A stretch of DNA of 64,000 nucleotides from Streptomyces sp. R33 (GTDB taxonomy: Bacteria; Actinomycetota; Actinomycetes; Streptomycetales; Streptomycetaceae): assembly GCF_041200175.1 (NCBI RefSeq), contig NZ_CP165727.1:62001-126000 (forward strand), read 5' to 3'. Numbering within the stretch: position 1 is the first letter of the stretch; every line of letters starts with the position of its first letter. The translations under genes were made by a program, and so were the position numbers. Below are positions 1 through 9,092 of this stretch, piece after piece. The notes under the pieces were generated by a model. The model was not told the origin of the DNA and did no database searches. It saw only the letters and a list, made by a program, of their open reading frames with translations.

Positions 1-861
1 GGCGCCGGAGCCATCGGCCAGACCGTGTCCAACACGATCCTGGCCTCCGGCATCGCCGACCAGCTGCTGCTCGCCTCCCGCACACTCGTCCAGGCGCAGG
101 CCTTGACGGACGACCTGGACGACATGCGCACCTCCACCGGCGCCTTCACCACGCTGCTTGGCTGCCGGCCCGAGGACACCACCACCGCGGCAGCGCTCGT
201 CATCGCGATCCGGGAGCGCTTCACCAACACCCACCAGCACGACATCCGCATGGGCGGCGCCGCCAACGCCCGCGCCATCCGCGACCTCGGCCGCCGCCTG
301 CGCGGCTACACCGGCACCGTCCTCATCGTCACCAACCCCGTTGACCTGATGGCCCGTCTCTTCGCCGAATCGTCCGGCTGCACCCGTGTCTACGGGATCG
401 GCTCCAACCTGGACACGGCCCGCTACCGGCTCGCTCTGTCCTCGCTGACGGGCGTGCCCGCGGACCAGATCCGCGGGCACGTCATCGGCGAACACGGAGA
501 CAGCGCCGTCATCTGCGCGTCGACCACCACCGTCAACGGCCGCGCCCTCGCCGTCCCCGTCCGGGAAATCCGCAAGACGCTGGCCGACCGGCCCGGCAGC
601 ATCAGCAGCGGCGTCGGCCGCACCCGATCAGGACCCGCCGGAGCCGTCCTGACCACGCTGCGCCTCGTGCTCGGGCAGGCCGACGGCACCACCGAGCTTT
701 GCACCGAATGGATCGGCCACTGGCTCGGCGTCCCCATGACCTTCACCGCCGGCCAGGGCAAGCCCACCCTCCCCGTCCTCGACCCCACCGAGGCCGACCG
801 CTTCACCGCGTCCGGCAACAAGCTCGACACCGCCTACCAGGCACTCGCAACCATCCAGTAG
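1..861 (+). CDS. Lactate/malate dehydrogenase-like protein (5' partial)
   Basis: NAD-dependent 2-hydroxyacid dehydrogenase fold of the LDH/MDH family. The reading frame is open from the first base and begins with GAGAIG, the Rossmann GxGxxG loop, so the true start lies a few codons outside the window and the GTG at 25 is internal. Family landmarks follow: NPVD, the substrate-binding LDTARYR segment and the catalytic-histidine motif GEHGDS (His at codon 165 of the visible part). About 286 codons are visible, close to the usual 310. Its stop is followed at once by GAGGAG and the HprK-like gene, so the two are probably co-transcribed, and both sit just upstream of an FxLD lanthipeptide cluster. 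A role in tailoring or in supplying a hydroxyacid is inference. It could also be an unrelated metabolic gene. Confidence 0.8.
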   Translation, partial: GAGAIGQTVSNTILASGIADQLLLASRTLVQAQALTDDLDDMRTSTGAFTTLLGCRPEDTTTAAALVIAIRERFTNTHQHDIRMGGAANARAIRDLGRRLRGYTGTVLIVTNPVDLMARLFAESSGCTRVYGIGSNLDTARYRLALSSLTGVPADQIRGHVIGEHGDSAVICASTTTVNGRALAVPVREIRKTLADRPGSISSGVGRTRSGPAGAVLTTLRLVLGQADGTTELCTEWIGHWLGVPMTFTAGQGKPTLPVLDPTEADRFTASGNKLDTAYQALATIQ

Positions 862-874
862 AGGAGCACCCCAG

Positions 875-2002
875 GTGAGCATCACCGCCACCCGCATCAC
901 CGCCGCCCCGGCGGCCGTCACGATCATCTCGGCCGACCGGACCGTTACTGACTGGGCCTCCCGCTACTTCGGCCCCTGGTGGGGTGCCGCCAGCGTCGAC
1001 CCCGCCACCGTGTGCGCGGGGACCGTCATCGCCGCCGACGTTGACCTCGACGCCTACATGCGCCTGGAAGAACACGTTCGGGCCCGGCCCCACACCAGTC
1101 ACATCTACGCCAAGGCCCCCGCCCTGGTGGCCACCGCCGCCGACGGCACGATCACCGCCGTCGCCCCTGGCCAGCAGCTGGCCTACCTCAGCGAGCCGGC
1201 CACCGGCCGCATCAAGGTCGCTGGAGCGGACCCGCTTCAGGTTTCCCTGGCCACCGCCCGCATCGCCCGCGACGCCGTACGCGGGCAGCTCCTGCGCGAC
1301 GGCTGGACCGTGCTGCACGCCTCCGCCGTCGTAATGGGCGACCGGACCTGGCTGGCCTTTGGCGGCAAGGGCGCCGGCAAGACCACCACCGCCCTCACGT
1401 TGGCGACCCGGTGCGGCGCACACCTGCTCGCCAACGACCGGGTGTTCGCCCGCGCGGACGCGTTCGGCAACGTGACGGTCCTGCCCTGGCCGGCGGCCGC
1501 CGCCGTCGGTCTCGGGCTGCTCGACGGCCTCGGCCTGTACGAGAAGGTCACCGCCCGCCTCGACGCAGGTGAGTCCCTCCACCCCACCCAGGACGAGCGG
1601 GTCACAGCCGCTCTGTGTACCGGCAACCTCAGCCCGCTCTGGGACGGCGGGCGGGAGCTCAAGGCGCAGGTGTTTCCCGACCAGTTCGAGTCGTGGTTCG
1701 GGCTGACCCTCGCCACGCAGGGGATGGCCACCGACTTGCTATTCCCGCAGATCGCCGCCGGGGCCGAGCCTTCCGTCCACGACACCTCGCCGTCGCTTGG
1801 CGACAGCGACTTCATGCAGGGCGCCACCGAGGACCGCTACCCAGACATCCTGGGCCTCGCCCGCGGCGTCACGGCCGGCGGCAACGCTGATGCCCGCGAC
1901 CACGTGCGCGGCCTGCTGCGCCTCCTCCCCCACCACGCCTTCACCCTCGGACACGACCACGACCGAGCGGCCGACTTCCTGACCAAGCTCGCTGCCGCAT
2001 AG
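875..2002 (+). CDS. HPr kinase-like P-loop protein
   Basis: A 375-residue protein with a Walker A motif, GGKGAGKTT, at about residues 163-171. It is preceded by the LHASAV segment typical of HprK-like kinases, and an LANDRV stretch (Asp188) may act as the Walker B. The N-terminal 140 residues show no motif I recognise. GTG start with GAGGAG upstream, 13 nt after the dehydrogenase stop, so probably one operon. HprK homologues are known to act as peptide kinases in lasso-peptide clusters. Here the neighbour is an FxLD lanthipeptide cluster, so a peptide-modifying or regulatory kinase role is plausible but unproven. The canonical HprK phosphorylase loop was not identified. Confidence 0.75.
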   Translation: MSITATRITAAPAAVTIISADRTVTDWASRYFGPWWGAASVDPATVCAGTVIAADVDLDAYMRLEEHVRARPHTSHIYAKAPALVATAADGTITAVAPGQQLAYLSEPATGRIKVAGADPLQVSLATARIARDAVRGQLLRDGWTVLHASAVVMGDRTWLAFGGKGAGKTTTALTLATRCGAHLLANDRVFARADAFGNVTVLPWPAAAAVGLGLLDGLGLYEKVTARLDAGESLHPTQDERVTAALCTGNLSPLWDGGRELKAQVFPDQFESWFGLTLATQGMATDLLFPQIAAGAEPSVHDTSPSLGDSDFMQGATEDRYPDILGLARGVTAGGNADARDHVRGLLRLLPHHAFTLGHDHDRAADFLTKLAAA

Positions 2003-2411
2003 CCCTCGCGATCGTCTAGGCGCCTGTGTGGCTGCTCGATCCGGCTCGGCAGCCACGCAGGACACCCGTACAGCGTCAACCAGGCGCGTCGAACCCGCAG
2101 TCAACCGAACATATGACCGCTCCGGCCGGGGAACAGCGCCTGACACCGGACGGGAAACAGAAGAACTCGGCCAGCTCGCAAGAAGTCGGCCAGAACCGAG
2201 AAACACCGCCGATAGCGTCCCTGCCAGAGCGGCACCGCCGGTGCCCCGCGGCGCATACCCCGGTCGCGGGACCGCGGTCTGGCTAGCGTCGTCGCCCCAT
2301 ACCGTCCCACACCACGCGGCAGTTCTACGTACAGCGCCCTGGCTGGCACTCCTTCTCGGTGCGGCCGGCTGGTCCCCATCCGCTACACCACGACAAGAGA
2401 CAGGTGACCGC
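2003..2411. other. Intergenic region upstream of the FxLD cluster
   Basis: About 410 bases without a convincing gene lie between the HprK-like gene and the FxLD methyltransferase. An open frame continues upstream from the methyltransferase start but has no family similarity. This is the likeliest place for the cluster promoter. A TAGCGT hexamer near 2284 could be a -10 element, but no matching -35 was found and no operator was recognised. Confidence 0.4.
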
Positions 2412-2563
2412 ATGACCGATCTTGAAACTGCCGACCCCGGGGTTCTGCGCACCGCGATGACGGAGCAGCTCGTCAGGGCGGGCACCATCCGCAGCAAGCA
2501 GGTCGAGGCCGCATTTCGGACCGTCCCCCGACACGTCTTCGCCCCGGAGGCACCCCTCGCTAA

Positions 2564-3451
2564 CAACCCCTAACGAAATGATCTTCGGGCTGGTTGGATG
2601 TCCCTGAGAACGTTGATCTGGGGGTGTGGGGTGGCTCGGCGGAAGCCGTGGGAAGTGGACGATGAACTCTGGGCGGTGATCGAATCGCTCCTGCCGAGGG
2701 TGGAGCGACGGACTCGTCATCCTGGTCGGAAGCGGCATCCGGACCGGCTGGTGTTCCAGGGCATCCTGTTCGTTCTGCACACCGGGATCGCGTGGGAACA
2801 CCTCCCGCAGGAACTGGGGTTCGGATCGGGCATGACCTGCTGGCGGCGCCTGGCTGAGTGGACCGAGGCCGACGTCTGGCCGCGGCTGCACGAGACCCTT
2901 CTGGCCCGGCTCCGCGGGGCCGGCGCTCTGGACTTCTCGCGGGCCGTGGTCGACGGCTCCCACATACGCGCGTTAAAGGGGGCTCCAAAACAGGGCGAAG
3001 CCCCGTTGACCGGGGCAGGAATGGCAGCAAGCACCACCTGATCACCGATGCCACCGGCATTCCGCTTGCCGCCATCCTGACTGGCGGCAACCGCAACGAC
3101 GTCACCCAGTTCATCCCCCTCCTCCAGGCCGTCCCACCGGTTCGCGGCAAGCGCGGCCGGCCCCGTCGGCGGCCCGACACGGTGCTCGGGGACCGCGGCT
3201 ACGACCATGACAAGTACCGACGCCTGGCCTGGGCCCTGGGCGTGAAACCCGTCATCGCCCGACGCGGCGTCCCACACGGCTCCGGCCTCGGCACCGAACG
3301 CTGGGTTGTCGAGCGGGCCTTCGCCCACCTCCACTGGTTCCGCCGATTGCGGATCCGCTGGGAAGTCCGCGACGACATCCACGAAGCCTTCCTCAGCCTC
3401 GCTTGCTCACTCATCTGCTGGCGACGCCTGAAGTCATTCCGATAGCAGTTC
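2564..3451 (+). mobile_element. IS5-family (IS427-like) insertion sequence, copy 1
   Basis: An 888-bp element flanked by a 3-bp TAA duplication (2561-2563 and 3452-3454). The ends are imperfect inverted repeats: AACGAAATGATCTTC inside the left end and GAAGTCATTCCG inside the right. It carries two overlapping transposase frames in the forward direction. A second copy with the same encoded proteins lies inverted at 22840-23727. It interrupts the FxLD methyltransferase gene. Confidence 0.93.
2598..3445 (+). CDS. IS5-family transposase, two frames joined by -1 frameshift
   Basis: DDE transposase encoded in two overlapping frames: 2598-3041 (147 aa, HTH and first part of the catalytic domain, ending near VVDGSHIRA) and 2858-3445 (its real part starts after the shift at HHLITDATGIPLA and runs to VVERAFAHLHWFRRL). 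Reading continues without loss if the ribosome slips back one base in TTAAAGGGGG at 2973-2982, giving about 282 residues. The same arrangement in the second copy argues for programmed frameshifting rather than decay. The catalytic Asp of VVDGS, the Asp of LGDRGYD and the Glu of VVERAF are visible. Confidence 0.88.
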
Positions 3452-4549
3452 TAAGGCGTACGCCGCGCACGAGGCCGTGCCCACGAAGAAGAACGAGCAC
3501 GGCATCACGATCAGCTCAGTCTCAGCCCCCGACGTCCAGGCGATGATGCTGGAGCAGGCCGAGGCCCATGTGGGGATGCGGGTCGGCGAAATCGGCTCGG
3601 GTGGTTACAACGCGGCCCTGATGGCCGAGGTCGTGGGCCCGGACGGATCGGTCGTCACCGTCGACATCGACCCCAACGTCACCGACCGCGCCCGAGAGCT
3701 GCTGGACGCCACCGGGTACGAGCGGGTTCGGGTCGTCCTTGCAGACGCCGAGCAGGGCCTCCCGGACGCTGGCACTCTTGACCGGCTGATCGTGACCGTC
3801 GGGGCCTGGGACATCCCCCCTGCGTGGACTGATCAGCTCGCAGGGGATGGTCGGTTGGTCGTGCCGCTGCGCATGCGCGGACTGACGCGCTCGGTGGCCT
3901 TCGACCGCGACGGCGACCGCCTCGTGTCCAGGTCGGCCGAGGTCTGCGGATTCGTCACCATGCAGGGCGAGGGCGAGCACTCCGAACGTCTACTGCTGAT
4001 TCGGGGCAAGGAGATCGGGCTCCGCTTCGATGAGGAATGGCCCGCCGACCCCGACGCTCTGAACGGCGTGTTCGACACCGACCGGGTGGAGAAGTGGACC
4101 GGTGTAACCGTCGCGCCGGCAGAGCCGATCAAGGGCATGCAGATGTGGCTGGCGACCACACTCGACGGCTTCTGCCTGATGTCGGTGGACGCCGAGCTCG
4201 ACACCGGCCTCGTCGCCCCGCAGAACAAGCGGGCGAACATCACCCTGCTCGACGGTGACTCCCTCGCCTACCTGGCCATCCGCCGGACCGCGGACGGCGC
4301 CGAGTTCGGCGTCCACGGCTACGGGCCGAACGCGGCAGCGGTGGCCGACGCCCTCGTGGAGGAGCTCCAGAGGTGGGACCGCGATCACCGGCAGGACGAG
4401 CCGGTCATCTACGCCTACTCGGCCAGCACCCCCGAGGCCGACCTGCCCGCCGGGCGGGTCATCACCAAGCGGCACCGCCGCATCGTCATCTCCTGGCCCC
4501 AGGAGGGCCAGGCCAGCAAGAGCATCATCACCGAGAAGGAGAAGTGATC

Positions 4550-4726
4550 ATGACTCACCAGGTGAAGCACGCCACGACCGGCATGGATGAGTTCCACCTC
4601 GACGTGCGGGTGGTCGAGTCCGGAGCGCCCATCGCGAGCCTCCTGCAGGACACCGGCGACGGCTGCGGCAGCACCTGCGCCAACGGCGCCACCGCCTGCG
4701 TCTCCCTCAGCGGCGACGCCGCCTGA
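4550..4726 (+). CDS. FxLD family lanthipeptide precursor
   Basis: A 58-residue peptide. The leader carries the family signature FHLD at residues 15-18, followed by VRVVES. The C-terminal core around DTGDGCGSTCANGATAC contains Cys39, Cys43 and Cys50 with nearby Ser/Thr residues (Thr35, Ser41, Thr42, Thr48, Ser52, Ser54) that LanB could dehydrate and LanC could couple into (methyl)lanthionine rings. ATG start with AAGGAG 10-12 nt upstream; the methyltransferase stop lies 2 nt before. A DG dipeptide (Asp37-Gly38) at the core boundary is a natural succinimide hot spot and a candidate target of the adjacent methyltransferase (inference). The leader cleavage site is not evident, and no protease gene was found here. 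Confidence 0.92.
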   Translation: MTHQVKHATTGMDEFHLDVRVVESGAPIASLLQDTGDGCGSTCANGATACVSLSGDAA

Positions 4727-4739
4727 TCCGTGCCGCCGC

Positions 4740-4787
4740 GAGGTGAGGTAGAGCACCAGCGCTGGCCGCGGTGCTCCACCTCGCCTC
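4740..4787 (+). promoter_or_regulatory. Hairpin 1 between precursor and lanB
   Basis: An 18-bp stem, 4740-4757 against 4770-4787, with one mismatch and one G-T wobble and a 12-nt loop, starting 13 nt after the precursor stop. There is no U-run, so it is more likely an mRNA-stabilising or attenuating hairpin than a strict terminator. Confidence 0.75.
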
Positions 4788-4796
4788 CCACCACCC

Positions 4797-4828
4797 GCCG
4801 CCGGGCACACGGTCGTGTGCCCGGCGGC
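4797..4828 (+). promoter_or_regulatory. Hairpin 2 between precursor and lanB
   Basis: A perfect 14-bp GC-rich stem, 4797-4810 against 4815-4828, with a GGTC tetraloop, 9 nt after hairpin 1 and 29 nt before the lanB start. With hairpin 1 it probably keeps expression of the peptide higher than that of the enzymes. Confidence 0.75.
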
Positions 4829-4857
4829 ACCACGACGAAAGCGAGGGGGCACAGGTC

Positions 4858-7815
4858 ATGGCAGGCGGAGCGCGGCTGTACCGGTACACGGGGGCCTTGT
4901 TTGTGCGGGCCACCACCCATCCCGGGACGGGCGTCCCGGAAGCGGACGTAGACCTGTCCGGGCCCGTGGCCGCCGAGCGCGGCCGGACCTGGCTGGCGGC
5001 CGTCTGGGAGCACCCGCAGGCCCGCCAGGCGCTCGAGGCCGCGAGCCCCGTCCTGGCCGCACAGACCGCCGCCATGCTGGCCGCCGACTCGCCGGGCGTG
5101 AAGGAGGTGCGGCGGCTGGTGCACTCCACCGCCGCCTACCTGCTGCGTTGGCAGGGTCGGGCAACCCCCTTCGGGCACTTCGCCGGAGTGGCTCCCGCAC
5201 GCACCGGTCCGCAGCCCCAAGCCCGGTGGGGCAGCGGGCACCGCGCCGTACTGCGTCCGGATGCCGTTTGGCTGGGGGCGGTCGCTGATCAGCTTACCGC
5301 CAATCCCGAGGTCCTGGAGGGGCTGCCCGTCGCGGCGAACCCGGCCGCCGTCACCCGGGGCGGGCGGATTGTCGCGCCCGGCCGTACGCCAGCCAAGGGG
5401 CTGGCCCCGCTGGAGGTGTCGGTGGCGGCCACCGGCCCCGTGTACTCCGCGCTCGCCGCCGCCTCGGGCCCCGCCACGTTCGCCGACGTGGCCAAGGCCG
5501 TTTCCATCGACTTCCCCCATGCCGACAGCGCCACCGTCCGCGGGCTCCTGGCCCAGCTCCTGGAGCACGGTGTGCTGCTGTCGGCTCTGGACGAGGTGGC
5601 CACCGCCACCGACCCCATCGGCGTCCTGCGCGAGGTGACTGCTCTTGCGGTCACCTCCGCGCCGGTGCCCGTCCCCACGGGGCAGGTGACCGGAAGTCCC
5701 TCGCCGTCCTGGCCGGACACCGCCCTCGACGCTCGCATCACCATCCCCGAAGGGGTCCTGTCCGAGGTCGCGAGGGCCGCGTCCGTGCTGGCACGGCTCT
5801 CGCCGTATCCGTCGGGTCCTCCGGCGTGGAGGGACTACCACCAGCGCTTCCGGCAGACGTACGGGGACGGCGCGGCCGTGCCGGTGGCCGAGCTGGTCGG
5901 CGACGCCGGACTCGGCTGGCCGTCCGGCTACCTCGGCGCCGACCGCCCGGCCCCGGCCCGGATGCTGTCCGCCCGTGACGAGGCTTTCCTCGCTCTCGCT
6001 CAGCAGGCTGCCCTCGACGGGGTCCGGGAGGTGGTCCTCACCGAGGAGCTCATCACCGAACTGGCCCTTGTGGACGTGGCCGAGCTGGTCCCGCCGCCGT
6101 GCGTGGAGATGGCGTTCCAGCTCCACGCCGACAACGCGGACGAGGTACGGCGGGGCCGGTTCGAGGTGTGGCTGGCCTCGGCGGCCCGTCCAGCCTCCTC
6201 CATGGCCGGACGGTTCGCCGACCTCCTGCCCGGCCCTGACACCGACCGGCTGGCCGCCGCCCTCGCCGGGCCGCCCGGCCCGCTCCCCGCGCAGCTGCTC
6301 TTCCCGGCCCGCCGGCGCCGCAGCGCCAACGTCACCCGTGTTCCCCGCTTGCTGGAGCACACCATCACGCTCGGCTGGCCCGATCAGGGGCCCGGAAGCA
6401 TCGCGTTGGAAGACCTCGCCGTCACCTGCGACCCCGACCGCCTCTACCTGATCCGGGCCTCCACCGGGCAGCTGGTCGAGCCCCGCGTCCTGCACGCGCT
6501 GGAGCCACGCGTGCTGACACCGCCGCTGGCACGGTTCCTCGCCGAAGTCGCCGCAGCCCGCCGCACCTTCTGGCGGCTTCCCGACTGGGGCGCCGCCGCC
6601 CGGCTGCCCTACCTGCCCCGGCTCCGGCACGGCCGGACCGTCCTCGCCCCTGCCCGCTGGCTCCTGGCCGCCGCCCAGCTGCCCGGCCCGTCCGCCGAGC
6701 GGCCCGTGTGGGAGGAGGCATTCGACCGCTGGCGTACCCGGCAGAAGCTCCCGGCCCGCGTCGTGCTCGTGGAGACGGAAATGCGGCTGCCATTGGACCT
6801 GAATGTGCCACTGCACCGGGAGCTGCTGCGGGCCCGCCTCGCCAAGGCCCGGGAGGTGGAAGTGCGCGAGGCGCCTTCGCCGGCCGCAGGCTCCACCTCA
6901 CCTTCCGCGGGCGGGTTCATGGGCCGCGCCCACGAGTTCCTCACCGTCCTGCACGCCACCGTCCCCATACCTGCCCGGCCGGTCGCGCTCGCCGTCCCGG
7001 CGCCGGTGGCGGAGTTACCCGGCGCCTCCTGCACGGTGTGCGCCCGTTTGTACGGGCACCCTCGCCGGCAGGACGAGATCCTCACCGAACACTTGCCCCG
7101 GCTGCTGGCCGGTTGGGAGTCGGCCCCGCTGTGGTGGTTCACCCGCCACCTTGGCGACGACCCCCACCTGAGGATTGTCCTGCGGCTCGCCGACCGGGCC
7201 GCATACGGGCAGGCCGCCGAACGACTCGGTGGCTGGGCCGACGAGCTGCGCCGCCACCAGCTCGCCCCCCGCCTGGACCTGACCGCCCACCATCCGCACA
7301 GCGCCCGCTTCGGCCACGGCCCGGCCCGTGAGAGCGCGGAGCGGGTCTTCGCGGCCGACACTGTCGCCGCGCTCGCCCAGATCACCTACGCGGTGCGCAC
7401 CGCAACCCCAGCCGAAACGCTCACCGCCGCCTCCCTCGCCGATCTCGCCACCGCCTTCGCGCCCACCCCCGGTGATGGATGGTCCTGGCTGGCCGCGCAC
7501 CTGCCGCGCGAAAGCGGCCCCGTGGACACCGGGCTGTCCCGGCAGGCCCTGGCCCTCGCAGCGGCAGATGCCGCCTGGTGCCGCCAGCCGGACGGTCACG
7601 CTGTCACGGCTGCGTGGGCGGCCCGCGCCGAAGCGCTCACCGCCTACCGGCAAGCGCTGGCCGCCGAACGCGACCCGATGACCGTGCTGCGCGTGCTGCT
7701 CCAGCTCCACCACGTGCGCGCCCTCGGCAGCGGTCCCGAAACCGAGCGGACAACCCACCGTCTCGCCCGTGCCGTCGCCCTCGGGCACACCCACCATCGA
7801 AAGGCCCGCCCGTGA
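4858..7815 (+). CDS. Lantibiotic dehydratase (LanB-like, FxLD system)
   Basis: A 985-residue class I dehydratase that would activate Ser/Thr of the precursor with glutamyl-tRNA and eliminate glutamate to give Dha/Dhb. The N-terminal glutamylation region has the family segment RATPFGHFAG at 101-110. The C-terminal 250 residues form the SpaB_C/thiopeptide-type elimination domain, with LWWFTRHLGDDPHLR, then RFGHGPARESAERVFAADT. The ATG at 4858 is chosen because GAGGGGG lies about 10 nt upstream and the family usually starts with LYRYTGALF-like sequence. The longer open frame from 4771 would run through the hairpins. It overlaps lanC by 4 nt (GTGA). Confidence 0.9.
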   Translation: MAGGARLYRYTGALFVRATTHPGTGVPEADVDLSGPVAAERGRTWLAAVWEHPQARQALEAASPVLAAQTAAMLAADSPGVKEVRRLVHSTAAYLLRWQGRATPFGHFAGVAPARTGPQPQARWGSGHRAVLRPDAVWLGAVADQLTANPEVLEGLPVAANPAAVTRGGRIVAPGRTPAKGLAPLEVSVAATGPVYSALAAASGPATFADVAKAVSIDFPHADSATVRGLLAQLLEHGVLLSALDEVATATDPIGVLREVTALAVTSAPVPVPTGQVTGSPSPSWPDTALDARITIPEGVLSEVARAASVLARLSPYPSGPPAWRDYHQRFRQTYGDGAAVPVAELVGDAGLGWPSGYLGADRPAPARMLSARDEAFLALAQQAALDGVREVVLTEELITELALVDVAELVPPPCVEMAFQLHADNADEVRRGRFEVWLASAARPASSMAGRFADLLPGPDTDRLAAALAGPPGPLPAQLLFPARRRRSANVTRVPRLLEHTITLGWPDQGPGSIALEDLAVTCDPDRLYLIRASTGQLVEPRVLHALEPRVLTPPLARFLAEVAAARRTFWRLPDWGAAARLPYLPRLRHGRTVLAPARWLLAAAQLPGPSAERPVWEEAFDRWRTRQKLPARVVLVETEMRLPLDLNVPLHRELLRARLAKAREVEVREAPSPAAGSTSPSAGGFMGRAHEFLTVLHATVPIPARPVALAVPAPVAELPGASCTVCARLYGHPRRQDEILTEHLPRLLAGWESAPLWWFTRHLGDDPHLRIVLRLADRAAYGQAAERLGGWADELRRHQLAPRLDLTAHHPHSARFGHGPARESAERVFAADTVAALAQITYAVRTATPAETLTAASLADLATAFAPTPGDGWSWLAAHLPRESGPVDTGLSRQALALAAADAAWCRQPDGHAVTAAWAARAEALTAYRQALAAERDPMTVLRVLLQLHHVRALGSGPETERTTHRLARAVALGHTHHRKARP

Positions 7816-9005
7816 ACGCGGCAACCGTTCTCCAGGCCCGATACCGCCACCTGCACGCCCCCGACGAAGGACAGGACCCGGAGCTCGCGCAGTCGCTGGC
7901 CAGGGGCCCGGCCGGGGTAGCCCTGTGGCACATCGAGCGGGCACTCACCGGCTCCAGCGACTGGGAGCCGGTGAAGGTGTGGCTGGCGGCCGCGACCCGG
8001 GCGGATGTGACCGCAGCCGACTCCGCCTGCCTTACCTACGGTGTCCCGGCCTTGGCGTTCGTCCTTCACGCGGCCGGGGCCGACGGACAGGACCGCTACC
8101 GGGCGACCCGCGACCAGTTCGACGCGGCCACCGCCGCCCTCGCGCACCGCCGGGTGAAGGCCGCCCGCGCTCGTATCCGGCGCGGCGAAGCTCCAGCGTT
8201 CGCCGAGTACGACCTCCTGCACGGACTCACCGGCATCGGCGTGCACCTGCTCCACCACATCCCCGGCGATGACGCCCTCGCCGCCGTCCTGTCCTACCTC
8301 GTCGCCCTGACCCGGCCGCTGACCGTGGACGGCGAGACGCTGCCGGGCTGGTGGTGCGCCCACGACCCCCATCGCCTCTACACCCCAGGTGGGCACGCGA
8401 ACCTCGGAATGGCCCACGGCATCACCGGCCCCCTCGCCTTCCTCGCCCAGGCCCTGCGTCGGGGCGCAGTCGTGGACGGCCAGCGCGAGGCCGTCGCCAC
8501 CGTCGCCGCCTGGTTCGACCGGTGGCAGCAGCACGGTGATCGTGGCCCGTGGTGGCCGGAGACGATCACCCGCGAGGAAGCCGCCGCCGGCCGGCCGCGC
8601 GGCACCGGCCCAGGTCGGCCGTCCTGGTGCTACGGCTCGCCCGGCATCACCCGCGCCCTCCAGCTCGCAGCCATCGCCACCGCCGACACCGGCCGCCAGC
8701 AGGCCGCCGAGAACGCACTGGCTGCCTGCCTCGCCGACGGACGCCAGCTCGGCCAGCTACCCGGCGCGGGCCTCTGCCACGGCATAGGCGGTCTGTTCCA
8801 GACCGTATGGCGGGCCGCCGAGGACGCCCAGACGCCCGTCCTTGGTACCGCCGCCCGCCGCCTCGCCGACACCCTCACCGGCCAGCACACCTTCGAGGAC
8901 ATCGCGTTCCTTGAGGGCGCCGCCGGGCAGGCCCTCGCCCAGGCCACCGCCCTCTACAACCGGGCCCCCGCCTCCCATTGGGACGCGTGCCTCCTCATCG
9001 ACTGA
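7812..9005 (+). CDS. Lanthionine synthetase C-like cyclase (LanC)
   Basis: A 397-residue cyclase of the LanC fold that would add Cys thiols to Dha/Dhb. The zinc ligands are visible: Cys273 in WCYGSPG and the Cys322-His323 pair in LCHGIGG. Other LanC repeats include NLGMAHGITGPL and EYDLLHGLTGIG. The GTG start at 7812 overlaps the lanB stop (GTGA), implying translational coupling. An upstream extension of the frame to 7479 lies wholly inside lanB and is not used. The full catalytic set is present, so the cyclisation step looks intact. Confidence 0.9.
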   Translation: MNAATVLQARYRHLHAPDEGQDPELAQSLARGPAGVALWHIERALTGSSDWEPVKVWLAAATRADVTAADSACLTYGVPALAFVLHAAGADGQDRYRATRDQFDAATAALAHRRVKAARARIRRGEAPAFAEYDLLHGLTGIGVHLLHHIPGDDALAAVLSYLVALTRPLTVDGETLPGWWCAHDPHRLYTPGGHANLGMAHGITGPLAFLAQALRRGAVVDGQREAVATVAAWFDRWQQHGDRGPWWPETITREEAAAGRPRGTGPGRPSWCYGSPGITRALQLAAIATADTGRQQAAENALAACLADGRQLGQLPGAGLCHGIGGLFQTVWRAAEDAQTPVLGTAARRLADTLTGQHTFEDIAFLEGAAGQALAQATALYNRAPASHWDACLLID

Positions 9006-9092
9006 CCCGACCCACAGCCGGCACATGAGCTCAGCCCACACCCGTCGGTCGCATGCTTCCCGACACCCTTCCGCGGAGAGGACCCAGCCCCG

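Larger units (their letters stand above)
2412..4547 (+). pseudogene. FxLD-system methyltransferase, split by IS5-family element
   Basis: PCMT-like (protein L-isoaspartate methyltransferase fold) enzyme of the FxLD lanthipeptide system. The N-terminal part (2412-2563) carries LRTAMTEQLVRAG and VPRHVFAPEAPLA. The C-terminal part (3455-4547) resumes with KAYAAHEAV and contains the SAM-binding EIGSGGYNAALMAE and VDIDP motifs. An 888-bp IS lies between them. Joining 2412-2563 to 3455-4547 gives exactly 415 codons including the stop, so the IS inserted in an otherwise intact gene. Related enzymes in class I lanthipeptide clusters methylate Asp in the peptide, leading to succinimide/isoAsp; that activity here is inferred. 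A downstream GTG at 3477 could still give a shortened protein that keeps the SAM domain but lacks the N-terminal segment. The gene stops 2 nt before the precursor start. Confidence 0.9.

Noticed and set aside
4797..4828. A CRISPR or riboswitch in the lanB leader
   Set aside because: Only two unrelated hairpins are present, with no repeated units and no aptamer-like core.
8757..9041. Minus-strand frames inside the lanthipeptide genes
   Set aside because: They mirror the third-codon GC bias of the plus-strand genes and have no family motifs.
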